The translations under genes were made by a program, and so were the position numbers. From Paracoccaceae bacterium (GTDB lineage Bacteria > Pseudomonadota > Alphaproteobacteria > Rhodobacterales > Rhodobacteraceae), in contig JAQWKM010000173.1 in the NCBI GenBank assembly GCA_029247845.1, positions 1-44,169 on the forward strand: a stretch of DNA of 44,169 nucleotides, in the 5' to 3' direction. The notes under the pieces were generated by a model. It was given only the letters and a program-made list of their open reading frames with translations, had not been told where the DNA came from and did no database searches. Numbering within the stretch: the stretch's first letter is position 1; each line of letters starts with the position of its first letter. Shown one piece after another: positions 17,131 to 24,789 of the stretch.

Positions 17131-17828
17131 TTAAGATCAATGCATTATACGCTGGCTATGACTTGGTTAATGTCTTGCGGGATGTAAATATTGAAATTAG
17201 TGAAAGAGAAATTGTGGCTGTATTAGGCAGCAACGGAGTTGGAAAAACAACGCTAAACAATACCCTATCCGGTTTGATTAAACCAACCTCGGGTGAAATC
17301 TATTTTGAGGATGTACTCATTTCGGGCCGTGATCCAGTAGAGATTGTCGATATGGGTCTGATACATGTTCCAGAGGGACGAAAGCTTTTCCCAAATTTAT
17401 CCGTCAAGGAAAACCTTGAGCTGGGCAGCTATCGCCGTGGCAAACCTAATCGCAGCAAAAATCTTGAACGCATTTTGGAAATTTTTCCTAAGCTTAGAGA
17501 CCGTATCAGCCAAACGGCTGGAACACTTTCGGGCGGAGAGCAACAAATGGTTGCTATTGGTCGCGGTCTGATGAGCGAGCCACGTATTCTTTTGCTGGAT
17601 GAACCTTCACTCGGACTTTCGCCATTACTTGTGGAGCAAATGTTTAATTTGATTAAACAGATCAATGAAGGCGGTTTATCCGTCATTCTAGTTGAACAGA
17701 ATGTTATACAATCTCTATCAATCGCAGACCGGGCTTATGTTATTTCAGAAGGCACTGTGAGCCTCTCTGGATGCGCCAATGAGTTGCGTGAAAATAGCGA
17801 TTTGAAAAAATCATATCTTGGCTTGTGA
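17127..17828 (+). CDS. LIV-type ABC transporter ATP-binding protein (LivF-like)
   Basis: This 233-residue ATPase, the partner of the LivG-like subunit, shows Walker A GSNGVGKTT, the family segment HVPEGRKLFPNLSVKENLE, signature LSGGEQQMVAIGR, Walker B ILLLDEPSLGLSP and switch LVEQNV. It ends the transporter operon. Its stop (17826-17828) directly abuts the stop of the converging SDR gene at 17829, so no intergenic terminator can fit between them. Confidence 0.95.
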   Translation: MIKINALYAGYDLVNVLRDVNIEISEREIVAVLGSNGVGKTTLNNTLSGLIKPTSGEIYFEDVLISGRDPVEIVDMGLIHVPEGRKLFPNLSVKENLELGSYRRGKPNRSKNLERILEIFPKLRDRISQTAGTLSGGEQQMVAIGRGLMSEPRILLLDEPSLGLSPLLVEQMFNLIKQINEGGLSVILVEQNVIQSLSIADRAYVISEGTVSLSGCANELRENSDLKKSYLGL

Positions 17829-18569
17829 TTATTGGGCAGTAAAGCCACCATCGGCAACGACGACCTGTCCAGTAACAAAAGACGACGCCTCGGAGAGTAA
17901 GAAAACAGCGAGGTTTGCGATCTCTTCGGCTGTGCCAAACCGTCCAAGAGGAATGTCCTTTCGTAATGCGTCTGACCTGTCTTTATTTGCCCGAGTTTCA
18001 GCCGTCATATCAGTTGCGACTGGCCCAGGGGCAATCGCATTTACCCGAATATTTTCGCTTGCAAGTTCAAGTGCCATAGATCTTGCCAATCCATTAATGG
18101 CTGATTTAGATGCTGCATAAGCGGCCGCGTTGCGATGCCCAACCAATCCAATCTGACTAGAAATCATGATAATAGAACCAGATGTGCCTTGTCGCAAATA
18201 AGGTACCGAATACCGAGCAAGGTTAAAACTAGCGTTCAAATTGACGTCAAGAATACGGTCCCAATCATTGGGTTTAGTGTCTTCGCTGGTAAGCAGTTTT
18301 ATGATACCGGCTGAGGCAACAACCCCATTAAGACCACCGCAAATAGACGTCGCTTTATCAACCGCAGCCTGCAAAGCAGCGCTATCTGTAACATCCAGTT
18401 TAAAACGTCGCTCACTAGGGATGACGCCCTCCAAATTGCCGATCTGATCATCACTAAAAATAGTACCAGACACCATTGCTCCAAGGCTATGGGCAAGACG
18501 CGCCGTTGCAAGCCCGATCCCTGTTCCAGCACCGCTTATAAAGAGGCTTCTATTGACAAGTGTGATCAT
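17829..18569 (-). CDS. SDR-family NAD(P)-dependent oxidoreductase
   Basis: This 246-residue classical short-chain dehydrogenase/reductase interconverts an alcohol and a ketone with NAD(P)H. The cofactor motif is SGAGTGIG (residues 12-19), Asn110 lies in LDVNLNA, and the catalytic residues are Ser138, Tyr151 and Lys155 (YAASK). The C-terminal IAPGPVATDM and VVADGGF segments are typical. ATG 18569 is preferred, with AAGGA and 8-nt spacing; the in-frame TTG at 18593 would add 8 residues. The end is close to FabG-like proteins, but in this island a pathway-specific dehydrogenase is more likely. It starts 57 bp from the divergent racemase-fold gene. Confidence 0.93.
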   Translation of the reverse strand: MITLVNRSLFISGAGTGIGLATARLAHSLGAMVSGTIFSDDQIGNLEGVIPSERRFKLDVTDSAALQAAVDKATSICGGLNGVVASAGIIKLLTSEDTKPNDWDRILDVNLNASFNLARYSVPYLRQGTSGSIIMISSQIGLVGHRNAAAYAASKSAINGLARSMALELASENIRVNAIAPGPVATDMTAETRANKDRSDALRKDIPLGRFGTAEEIANLAVFLLSEASSFVTGQVVVADGGFTAQ

Positions 18570-18626
18570 TGATGGCGTCCTTATACTAACCAAGATTTAT
18601 CAATGTTTACATAGGCGCTTAAAGAT

Positions 18627-19391
18627 ATGAAGCAAATTTTAGTGATCGTCCCCTTCCCTATGTCAGATGAAAATCTGGATATGCGCAAACAGCAGCTTAA
18701 CTCTGTTCAGCTTCCTGATGACATGGAATTCACCTTCCGTCCTGTAAAAGCTGGGCCAAAAAACTATGTCTCCGAAGCGGATATGGTCCTTGCCGATGTA
18801 ACTATTCTAGAAGCGGGTTTGACCGCAGAAGTGGAAGGATTTGATGCTGTCTGTGTCGATACGATGAGCGATTCAGGTGTCGCCGCTTTACGTTCAACCC
18901 TCTCCATTCCTGTAGTTGGGCCGGGTCGTGCATCGATGCTGACGGCTATGATGCTTGGTCAGCGGTTTTCAATCGTCACGATGTGGCGCAAATGGTTTCA
19001 TCTTTATGAGAAGACGGTAAAAGATCTTGGCCTGCAGGCACACTTAGCATCTGTGCGGTCAATTGATGTTGCTCCCGACAACCAAGCCCTGCTTGGCGGA
19101 AAGGAAAATGATATTTTTCCTTTGTTAGAAAAGTCAGCGCGCCAAGCTGTAGATGAAGACGGTGCAGATGTTATTCTTTTGGGCTCAACCACGATGCATC
19201 AGGCCCATGCCTATCTTTCCAGCGTTCTGGAAGTGCCAGTGATCAATCCTGGCCCACTGACGTATAAAATGGTTGAATCACTTCTTGGCTTAGGGCTTAG
19301 CCATAGCAGTGTGGCCTATCCAAAGTCGCCAGTACCACGCGATATGATGCTGCATGCAATGCTAAAGACTGCTGGGGATTTTGACCATTAA
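18627..19391 (+). CDS. Asp/Glu/hydantoin racemase-superfamily protein lacking both catalytic Cys
   Basis: This 254-residue protein has the two-domain fold of the Asp/Glu/hydantoin racemase superfamily. Canonical members use two Cys as acid and base. The first belongs in the motif CxxDxG, but here VDTMSDSGVAALR places Thr79 there. The second belongs in GADVIVLGC, but here GADVILLGSTTMHQAH has Ser187. Cys76 lies three residues before the first site and may or may not compensate. The conserved surroundings (VVGPGRASM, INPGPLTYK) argue for a functional subgroup rather than decay. A racemase activity by the usual mechanism is therefore unlikely. The gene is divergent from the SDR and converges with a SnoaL-like gene, overlapping it by 4 bp. 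Confidence 0.85.
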   Translation: MKQILVIVPFPMSDENLDMRKQQLNSVQLPDDMEFTFRPVKAGPKNYVSEADMVLADVTILEAGLTAEVEGFDAVCVDTMSDSGVAALRSTLSIPVVGPGRASMLTAMMLGQRFSIVTMWRKWFHLYEKTVKDLGLQAHLASVRSIDVAPDNQALLGGKENDIFPLLEKSARQAVDEDGADVILLGSTTMHQAHAYLSSVLEVPVINPGPLTYKMVESLLGLGLSHSSVAYPKSPVPRDMMLHAMLKTAGDFDH

Positions 19392-19780
19392 GACCGATTG
19401 GCATGGTCCAGTGTATTCTCGCCAGACATATAAACCCGAACTTCACTAAATTTATTGCCTTTGACGGTGAAGAAATTGCAGTTTGATTTATGAACGAGTT
19501 GATCATCAGGCAGTTGGTTCGTTACCTTGAAACGGACCGCTATTGTGTCGTTTTGGGTGTCTTCAACAAAGGAGAACTGATCATGGCGCACCCATTTATG
19601 ATTTGACCAAAGACGGTGGAACATTCCGCTGATCGCATCATGACCAATTAATTTTATGCCATGTGTTTCAATAGAAAACACACACTCCTCAGAAAGCGTC
19701 CCAAGCAATAATGGCAAATCTTCGTCGTCAACGCCGCAAAAATACGCTATGACCATTGATTTAAGTTTAGTCTCTCTCAA
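19388..19780 (-). CDS. SnoaL-like (NTF2-fold) protein
   Basis: This protein of 122-130 residues has the NTF2-like cone fold, as shown by its length and patterns: an N-terminal helix, EECVFSIETHGIKLIGHDAI, then beta strands such as IAVRFKVTNQL and NFFTVKGNKFSEVRVYMSG. The TTG at 19780 has AGAGGT 8 nt upstream; the ATG at 19756 is an alternative with weaker spacing. With the TTG start it overlaps the upstream gene by 14 bp. Family members include polyketide cyclases, ketosteroid isomerase and dehydratases, so a ring-opening, isomerase or dehydratase role is possible. No specific function is assigned. Confidence 0.75.
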   Translation of the reverse strand: MRETKLKSMVIAYFCGVDDEDLPLLLGTLSEECVFSIETHGIKLIGHDAISGMFHRLWSNHKWVRHDQFSFVEDTQNDTIAVRFKVTNQLPDDQLVHKSNCNFFTVKGNKFSEVRVYMSGENTLDHANRS

Positions 19781-20342
19781 TTTTTAATACCTCTGCTTGC
19801 GCTAGGTCATTCCAAACCTCTTGATGGGTTATCTTACCATTGCTTATGCCAAACCGATCAATAAAACGAATGTTTTCAAAATGCCTTCCGTCCAGCCAAA
19901 TGCCATGCAATGTTCCATAACAATAAACCGATGCATCTTGACCTTTAAATGCAGTCTCAATGCGTTCAAACGTTTTCGAAACGGATTGATAACGAGTTCT
20001 CGTCCACGCCACTAGATCAGACAAATCTGTAAAACATTGCCCATCTGGAAATATCATCTGTGCCCCGTCGGCAAGCCACTTCTGTGCATCATCAAGCCTT
20101 CGATCCTGCATCGAGATGAGGAACTTTTTTACAATCTCATCAGGCTGTAATGGAGCAGGAGCAGGCGTTTTTTGGCTTCGGCCTCGCATGTAATTTTCCG
20201 GTGCCACTTCTTTTATTGTCACAATCACAAATTCGGGTGATGCACCAATCGCAGAACATGCCGCATCAGTAAGACGTTCTGATACCAAACGGCGTGTATC
20301 TGCATCGTATCCTTCGATTAACGTGCATTCAATTAACGGCAT
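19767..20342 (-). CDS. Tautomerase-SnoaL fusion protein
   Basis: This 191-residue protein has two domains. Residues 1-55 form a 4-oxalocrotonate tautomerase-like unit (MPLIECTLIEGYDADTRRLV, then VIVTIKEVAPENYMRG) with Pro2, the expected catalytic N-terminal proline after Met removal. A Pro-rich linker (KTPAPAPLQP) leads into a SnoaL-like NTF2 domain (about 68-191, ending ITHQEVWNDLAQAEV). ATG 20342 is chosen because GAGGAG lies about 6 nt upstream and the start puts Pro at position 2, essential for the mechanism. An upstream in-frame codon at 20378 would block Pro1. It is followed by a stand-alone SnoaL gene with a 14-bp overlap, and it is divergent from the hydratase operon. Confidence 0.82.
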   Translation of the reverse strand: MPLIECTLIEGYDADTRRLVSERLTDAACSAIGASPEFVIVTIKEVAPENYMRGRSQKTPAPAPLQPDEIVKKFLISMQDRRLDDAQKWLADGAQMIFPDGQCFTDLSDLVAWTRTRYQSVSKTFERIETAFKGQDASVYCYGTLHGIWLDGRHFENIRFIDRFGISNGKITHQEVWNDLAQAEVLKIERD

Positions 20343-20463
20343 TCTTCTCCTCCTCAAGTTTGAGACAACATCGTTCAAATATTATCAAATTACACTAATA
20401 TCTGAGACTCATTAAGGCAAAAATATTTATAGTATTGCTGACTTTATATGATACGCTTTGCTC

Positions 20464-21732
20464 ATGATTACACTGGCAAAAAAGCTACTTTCAGATGCTT
20501 CTGGAAAAGCAAACCTCGACATCGGGGATATTATTATTTGCAATGTCGACCTTGCCATGATTCATGACTCTGGCGGTCCACGAAGAGTAAAGCCTATTCT
20601 GGAACGTTTGAACCGTAATGTGTGGAATAAGGAGAAAATTGTTGTTGTCACCGACCATTACGTTCCTGTTGAAAGCGATGAAGCGCACGCGATTCAAGCT
20701 CTAACAAAAAAATGGGTAAAAGATAACGAAATTGACAATTTTTATGATGAACAAGGTATTTGTCACGTTGTATTGCCTGAACGCGGTCATCTGACCCCAG
20801 GCCTTTTTTGCGTTGGTGGAGACAGTCACTCACCCACTGGTGGGGCCTTTGGTGCCTATATGTTTGGCATTGGCGCCACTGAAATGGCTGGGGTACTGGC
20901 CACAGGATCCATTTGGATCAAAACGCCAGAAACCATCTTAATGTCATGGCAAAATCAATTGCGCAAATACGTCACTGCAAAAGACATGATGCTGGCGATG
21001 TGCCGAAAAATTGGGATGGGGGGTGGCCGGTATCAGGCCATCCAATTCGCGGGTGAAACTATCCGAAAATTGCCCATGCAAGAACGCATGACTTTATCAA
21101 ACATGGCCGCTGAACTTGGTGCGCAGGCAGGTCTTATCGCCCCTGATGAGACAACGATTGCCTATGTTGAAGCCGCTGGTGGACAGGTGCCGAATAACTG
21201 GCGCGACTTTCAAATTGAAACAGCCGAAGACACAAACAACATCATGCAGTTTGACGCGGCAAATCTATCGCCACAAATTGCAGCGCCCCATTCACCTGAA
21301 AACGCAAATGACGCGGACGAATTTCAAAACACTGCCTTTGATGTTGCTTATATTGGTGCATGCACAGGGGCAAAGTATATCGACCTTCTCGCTGCTGCTG
21401 ATGTATTAAAAGGCAGGCGTATCGCTAAGGGTGTTACATTGAAAGTTGCACCGGCTAGCTTGCGCGACCAACATCGCGCGGCAGAAGATGGCATTATGCA
21501 GATCCTTGAAGATGCTGGTGCTGAATTCTTGGCAAATTCATGTGGCATTTGTGCAGGCTATGGCGAAGACCGTCTTGCCGAGGGGCAAGTTTGTATTTCA
21601 TCTACTGCCCGTAATTTCAAAGGCAGAATGGGGGCGCAGAGTTCGTCAGTTTATTTGGCTTCGCCATATACTGTCGCGGCATCTGCGGTCACAGGAATGC
21701 TTACCGACCCTAGACTGGTCATGGGGGAGTAA
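20464..21732 (+). CDS. Aconitase/3-isopropylmalate dehydratase-type hydratase, large subunit
   Basis: This protein of about 422 residues has the large-subunit fold of the homoaconitase/isopropylmalate isomerase group, with a [4Fe-4S] cluster. The cluster ligands are the Cys in YIGACTGAK and the two in NSCGICAGY, 60 residues later, which matches the family spacing. Other marks are CNVDLAMIHD, VTDHYVP, and GGDSHSPTGGAFGAYMFGIGATEMA. It hydrates or dehydrates a di- or tricarboxylic acid; related two-subunit enzymes include LeuCD and dimethylmaleate hydratase. Since no other leucine gene is nearby and a C-C lyase follows, a catabolic hydratase is more likely than leucine synthesis. ATG 20464 is used; no strong ribosome site is visible. 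Confidence 0.9.
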   Translation: MITLAKKLLSDASGKANLDIGDIIICNVDLAMIHDSGGPRRVKPILERLNRNVWNKEKIVVVTDHYVPVESDEAHAIQALTKKWVKDNEIDNFYDEQGICHVVLPERGHLTPGLFCVGGDSHSPTGGAFGAYMFGIGATEMAGVLATGSIWIKTPETILMSWQNQLRKYVTAKDMMLAMCRKIGMGGGRYQAIQFAGETIRKLPMQERMTLSNMAAELGAQAGLIAPDETTIAYVEAAGGQVPNNWRDFQIETAEDTNNIMQFDAANLSPQIAAPHSPENANDADEFQNTAFDVAYIGACTGAKYIDLLAAADVLKGRRIAKGVTLKVAPASLRDQHRAAEDGIMQILEDAGAEFLANSCGICAGYGEDRLAEGQVCISSTARNFKGRMGAQSSSVYLASPYTVAASAVTGMLTDPRLVMGE

Positions 21733-21735
21733 CGC

Positions 21736-22242
21736 ATGCCACGACTATGGAGGTTTGAAGGTACTATCGACACCGACGTTCTTGCCCCAGGGTTTTATAT
21801 GAAATCCCCATTGCCTAAGCTTTCAAACCATTGCCTAGAGGCTGTTCGGCCCGATTTCGCTCGTACCGTAGAAAAGGGCGACGTTTTTTTAGCCAATGCC
21901 AATATGGGGGTTGGTTCATCACGAGAACAAGCCGCTGAAGTCTTGAAATATTTAGGCATATCAGCCGTCATCGCACCAAGCTTTGCAGGTATTTTCTATC
22001 GGAACGCAATCAACCTCGGTTTGCCAGTTTTTACCATTGATCAGACACTCATGAGTATGCCCGCCTTAGTAGACGGTGCTAACGTAGAGTTTCATTTTGA
22101 CGTCGCAGAATTGAAAATTCTGGATGATGCAACCTGCATTAAACTGATCCCACTCCCCAATTTTCTCAAGGAGTTGATTTTAGATGGAGGATTAGTTCCA
22201 CACCTTGAGAAACGCTTTCAACAGGAAGGATCGTCTTCATGA
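21736..22242 (+). CDS. Aconitase/3-isopropylmalate dehydratase-type hydratase, small subunit
   Basis: This 168-residue small (swivel) subunit partners the large subunit 3 bp upstream. It shows the substrate-binding loop MGVGSSREQA, in which the common GCGSSRE Cys is Val. It also has the typical end YRNAINLGLPVF. The early DTDVLAPGFYM segment corresponds to the region that follows the FxGrv start in LeuD. A good ribosome site (GGGGAG) lies 6 nt upstream, and the stop overlaps the lyase gene by 4 bp (ATGA). Its short length is right for a separate small subunit. Confidence 0.9.
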   Translation: MPRLWRFEGTIDTDVLAPGFYMKSPLPKLSNHCLEAVRPDFARTVEKGDVFLANANMGVGSSREQAAEVLKYLGISAVIAPSFAGIFYRNAINLGLPVFTIDQTLMSMPALVDGANVEFHFDVAELKILDDATCIKLIPLPNFLKELILDGGLVPHLEKRFQQEGSSS

Positions 22243-23108
22243 GCTTACGTGATTTACTATCCGAAGATGACTTGCTGGTGGCACCAGGTATTTATGATTC
22301 TCTATCTGGCCTAATTGCAACTCAGTCCGGGGCAAAAGCGGTCTACTTATCTGGTGCAAGTATTGCCTATACAAGATTTGGGCGGTCAGACATCGGGTTG
22401 GTCAGCGTTTCCGAAGTTAATGACACCATCGCAGCCATAACTGACCGCATTTGCACGCCCATCATTGTTGATGGAGATAATGGGTTCGGGAATGCTCTCA
22501 ATGTCCAGCGTACCGTTCGAAGCTTTGAGCGATCGGGCGCGAATGCAATCCAACTTGAAGATCAATCTTTTCCAAAGAAATGCGGCCATCTAGATGGTAA
22601 AAAACTGATAAGCAAAAATGAAATGGTAGGCAAAATTCATGCTGCCCTAGACGCTCGGACTAACCAAAGCACACTGATCATTGCACGCACAGATGCCCGT
22701 GCCGTAGAGGGGTTTTCTCAGGCTATCGATCGGGCGCGAGCCTATAAAGAGGCCGGTGCAGATGTACTTTTTATAGAAGCGCCGCGATCAATGGATGAAA
22801 TGCGCAAAATTTGCGCTGAATTTTCACATGAAATCCCATTACTGGCCAATATGGTTGAAGGCGGAAAGACCCCTAGCGCATCAGCCAAAGACTTAGATAA
22901 TTTAGGATATAAAATCGTGATCTTCCCTGGCGGTGCAGTACGAGCGATCTCTCATCATATGCAAGGGTATTACAGCGGGTTACTGACAAATGGAAATAAC
23001 GATAAATTTTCAGGTAAAATGCATGATTTTAGTGGCTTAAATGATCTCATTGGCACCAAAGATTTGATTGAGCTCGGCGCTAAATATGAAGATAAAGGAA
23101 ACAAATAG
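22239..23108 (+). CDS. Isocitrate lyase/PEP mutase-superfamily C-C lyase (methylisocitrate/dimethylmalate lyase-like)
   Basis: This 289-residue TIM-barrel enzyme belongs to the isocitrate lyase/PEP mutase superfamily. YLSGAS, the metal-binding DGDNGFG (about residues 78-84) and QLEDQ are visible. The mobile loop PKKCGH (Cys115) marks the C-C lyase branch, unlike phosphonate-forming members. Characterised relatives cleave 2-methylisocitrate to pyruvate and succinate, or 2,3-dimethylmalate to pyruvate and propionate. It overlaps the hydratase small subunit by 4 bp, so the product of hydration is probably its substrate. No methylcitrate synthase is nearby, which makes a plain methylcitrate cycle less likely. 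AGGAAGGA precedes the ATG. Confidence 0.9.
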   Translation: MSLRDLLSEDDLLVAPGIYDSLSGLIATQSGAKAVYLSGASIAYTRFGRSDIGLVSVSEVNDTIAAITDRICTPIIVDGDNGFGNALNVQRTVRSFERSGANAIQLEDQSFPKKCGHLDGKKLISKNEMVGKIHAALDARTNQSTLIIARTDARAVEGFSQAIDRARAYKEAGADVLFIEAPRSMDEMRKICAEFSHEIPLLANMVEGGKTPSASAKDLDNLGYKIVIFPGGAVRAISHHMQGYYSGLLTNGNNDKFSGKMHDFSGLNDLIGTKDLIELGAKYEDKGNK

Positions 23109-23115
23109 TAATATC

Positions 23116-24789
23116 ATGAGCAAGATTAAAATGGACCCCGTGACCCTTGCGATATTGAAGGGTAGACTTGAACAAATCGCAGATGAAATGGATGCAACAC
23201 TCTTCCGTTCTGCCTTTAATCCGATTATCGCCGAAGCCCACGATGCCAGCCATGGAATTTATGATGCCATGACTGGTGATACGCTTGTTCAGGGCAAATC
23301 AGGCTTGCCAATTTTTGTTGGTGTGATGGCGTTTGCTGTAAAAGCGGTAATTGATAAAGTTGCGCGTGATGGCAGCCTCCAAGATGGGGATGTCTTCATT
23401 TTCAATGACCCATATGAAGGTGGCACACATTTATCTGATTTTAGATTGGTCAAGCCGATATATAGGAGTCATGAGGTATTTTGCTACCTTGCCTCAGTCG
23501 GTCACTGGCATGACGTTGGCGGAAATGTGCCAGGCAATTATAATCCTGAAGCAACTGAAAGTTTTCAAGAAGGGATGTTAATCCCACCAGTTAAACTTTT
23601 CTCGGCGGGTATTCTAAATAATGATATTGTTGATATATTATCCTCAAATTCACGTTTACCAAACTCGCTCTATGGCGACCTAAATGGGCAGATCAATGCC
23701 CTTGACCTAGGGCACCAGCGGCTTGATGACCTTCTCGATCATTATGGCGAAGAGAATATCAGAACTGCCCTCAACCTCTTGAAAGTTCGGGCTGAGAAAA
23801 TGATGCGTGACCATTTGTCGGAATTGCCAGATGGAACGATTTCCGTTGAAGATTTTCTTGATAATGACGGAGTTAACGACAAGGAGCTTAAGCTAGCTGT
23901 CGACATGACAATTCGCGACCAAACGCTTATTTTTGATTTCAGTCGATCCAGCCCTGCCTGCGCAGGACCTGTAAATATTTCGAGATCAACGACTATCGCA
24001 GCAACCTATGTCGCACTTAAGCATATTTTTACCGATGTGCCGGCAAATGCCGGGGTCTTACAGCCAGTCGAATTCATCATTCCCGAAGAGAGCTTTTTAA
24101 GCGTCAAAGCTCCAAAACCTGTGGGCGGATATACTGAAACTATCCTGCGTTTAATCGATGTCTTGTTTCAAGCCTTTGAAAATATTGCGCCTGAACGGGT
24201 AAATGGCTGTGCTTATGGAACGATTAATGCACTTTCTATTGCCGGTCACCGCAAAAATGGCAGTCGTTGGGTCATGTTTTCATTCTTTGGCGGTGGTCAT
24301 GGAGGTCACCCAGAAGGCGACGGCCTCAACCACGGCAATGCCCCGATTTCAACGGCGACAATCCCTCCACTAGAAATCCTAGAAGCGGCCTATCCTGTTG
24401 CCTTTACCCAATGGGCGCTAAGGCCTGACTCTGGCGGCTTAGGCAAACATCGTGGTGGTCTGGGCGCAATTTATGAAATTGAACTTTTAGAAGAGAGTGC
24501 AACCGCGTTTCTATTCGGTGAACGCGGCAAATTCGCGCCAGTAGGGGTCGTGGGCGGTGAAGCCGGAGCAATGAACAGATTTTATTATGACAGTGATGAT
24601 GAGGATGCCGTAGACAAAAAGAAATCGCCTGCACTCGTATCAAAAATGACAGGTATAAAACTATTGAAAGGTCAAAGGGTTCGACTTGAAACCCCTGGAG
24701 GCGGCGGTTACGGCAATGCCAAAAACCGACCTCAAAAGCTTATAGATAATGATATAGACCAAGGCTATGTGTCGGGGAAACGTACATGA
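23116..24789 (+). CDS. Hydantoinase B/oxoprolinase family protein (HyuB)
   Basis: This 557-residue protein is the B subunit of an ATP-dependent hydantoinase/5-oxoprolinase-type enzyme. Family marks are DPVTLAILKGRLEQIADEMD at the start, DASHGIYDA, FNDPYEGGTHLSDF, SVGHWHDVGG, YGDLNGQINAL and the C-terminal glycine-rich LETPGGGGYGNA. ATG 23116 fits the family start; it lies 7 bp after the lyase stop. It overlaps HyuA by 4 bp. The A and B subunits together hydrolyse a cyclic amide at the cost of ATP, or, in other members, carboxylate a ketone; two-gene AB pairs without a third subunit favour the amide-hydrolase group. The substrate is unknown. Confidence 0.94.
   Translation: MSKIKMDPVTLAILKGRLEQIADEMDATLFRSAFNPIIAEAHDASHGIYDAMTGDTLVQGKSGLPIFVGVMAFAVKAVIDKVARDGSLQDGDVFIFNDPYEGGTHLSDFRLVKPIYRSHEVFCYLASVGHWHDVGGNVPGNYNPEATESFQEGMLIPPVKLFSAGILNNDIVDILSSNSRLPNSLYGDLNGQINALDLGHQRLDDLLDHYGEENIRTALNLLKVRAEKMMRDHLSELPDGTISVEDFLDNDGVNDKELKLAVDMTIRDQTLIFDFSRSSPACAGPVNISRSTTIAATYVALKHIFTDVPANAGVLQPVEFIIPEESFLSVKAPKPVGGYTETILRLIDVLFQAFENIAPERVNGCAYGTINALSIAGHRKNGSRWVMFSFFGGGHGGHPEGDGLNHGNAPISTATIPPLEILEAAYPVAFTQWALRPDSGGLGKHRGGLGAIYEIELLEESATAFLFGERGKFAPVGVVGGEAGAMNRFYYDSDDEDAVDKKKSPALVSKMTGIKLLKGQRVRLETPGGGGYGNAKNRPQKLIDNDIDQGYVSGKRT

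Noticed and set aside
18627-19391. Plain annotation as hydantoin racemase
   Set aside because: Both catalytic Cys are replaced, so activity cannot be inferred from the fold.
20464-22242. Reading the hydratase as leucine-pathway LeuCD
   Set aside because: No leuA or leuB lies nearby, the operon continues with a C-C lyase and HyuBA, and the small-subunit loop lacks the usual Cys.
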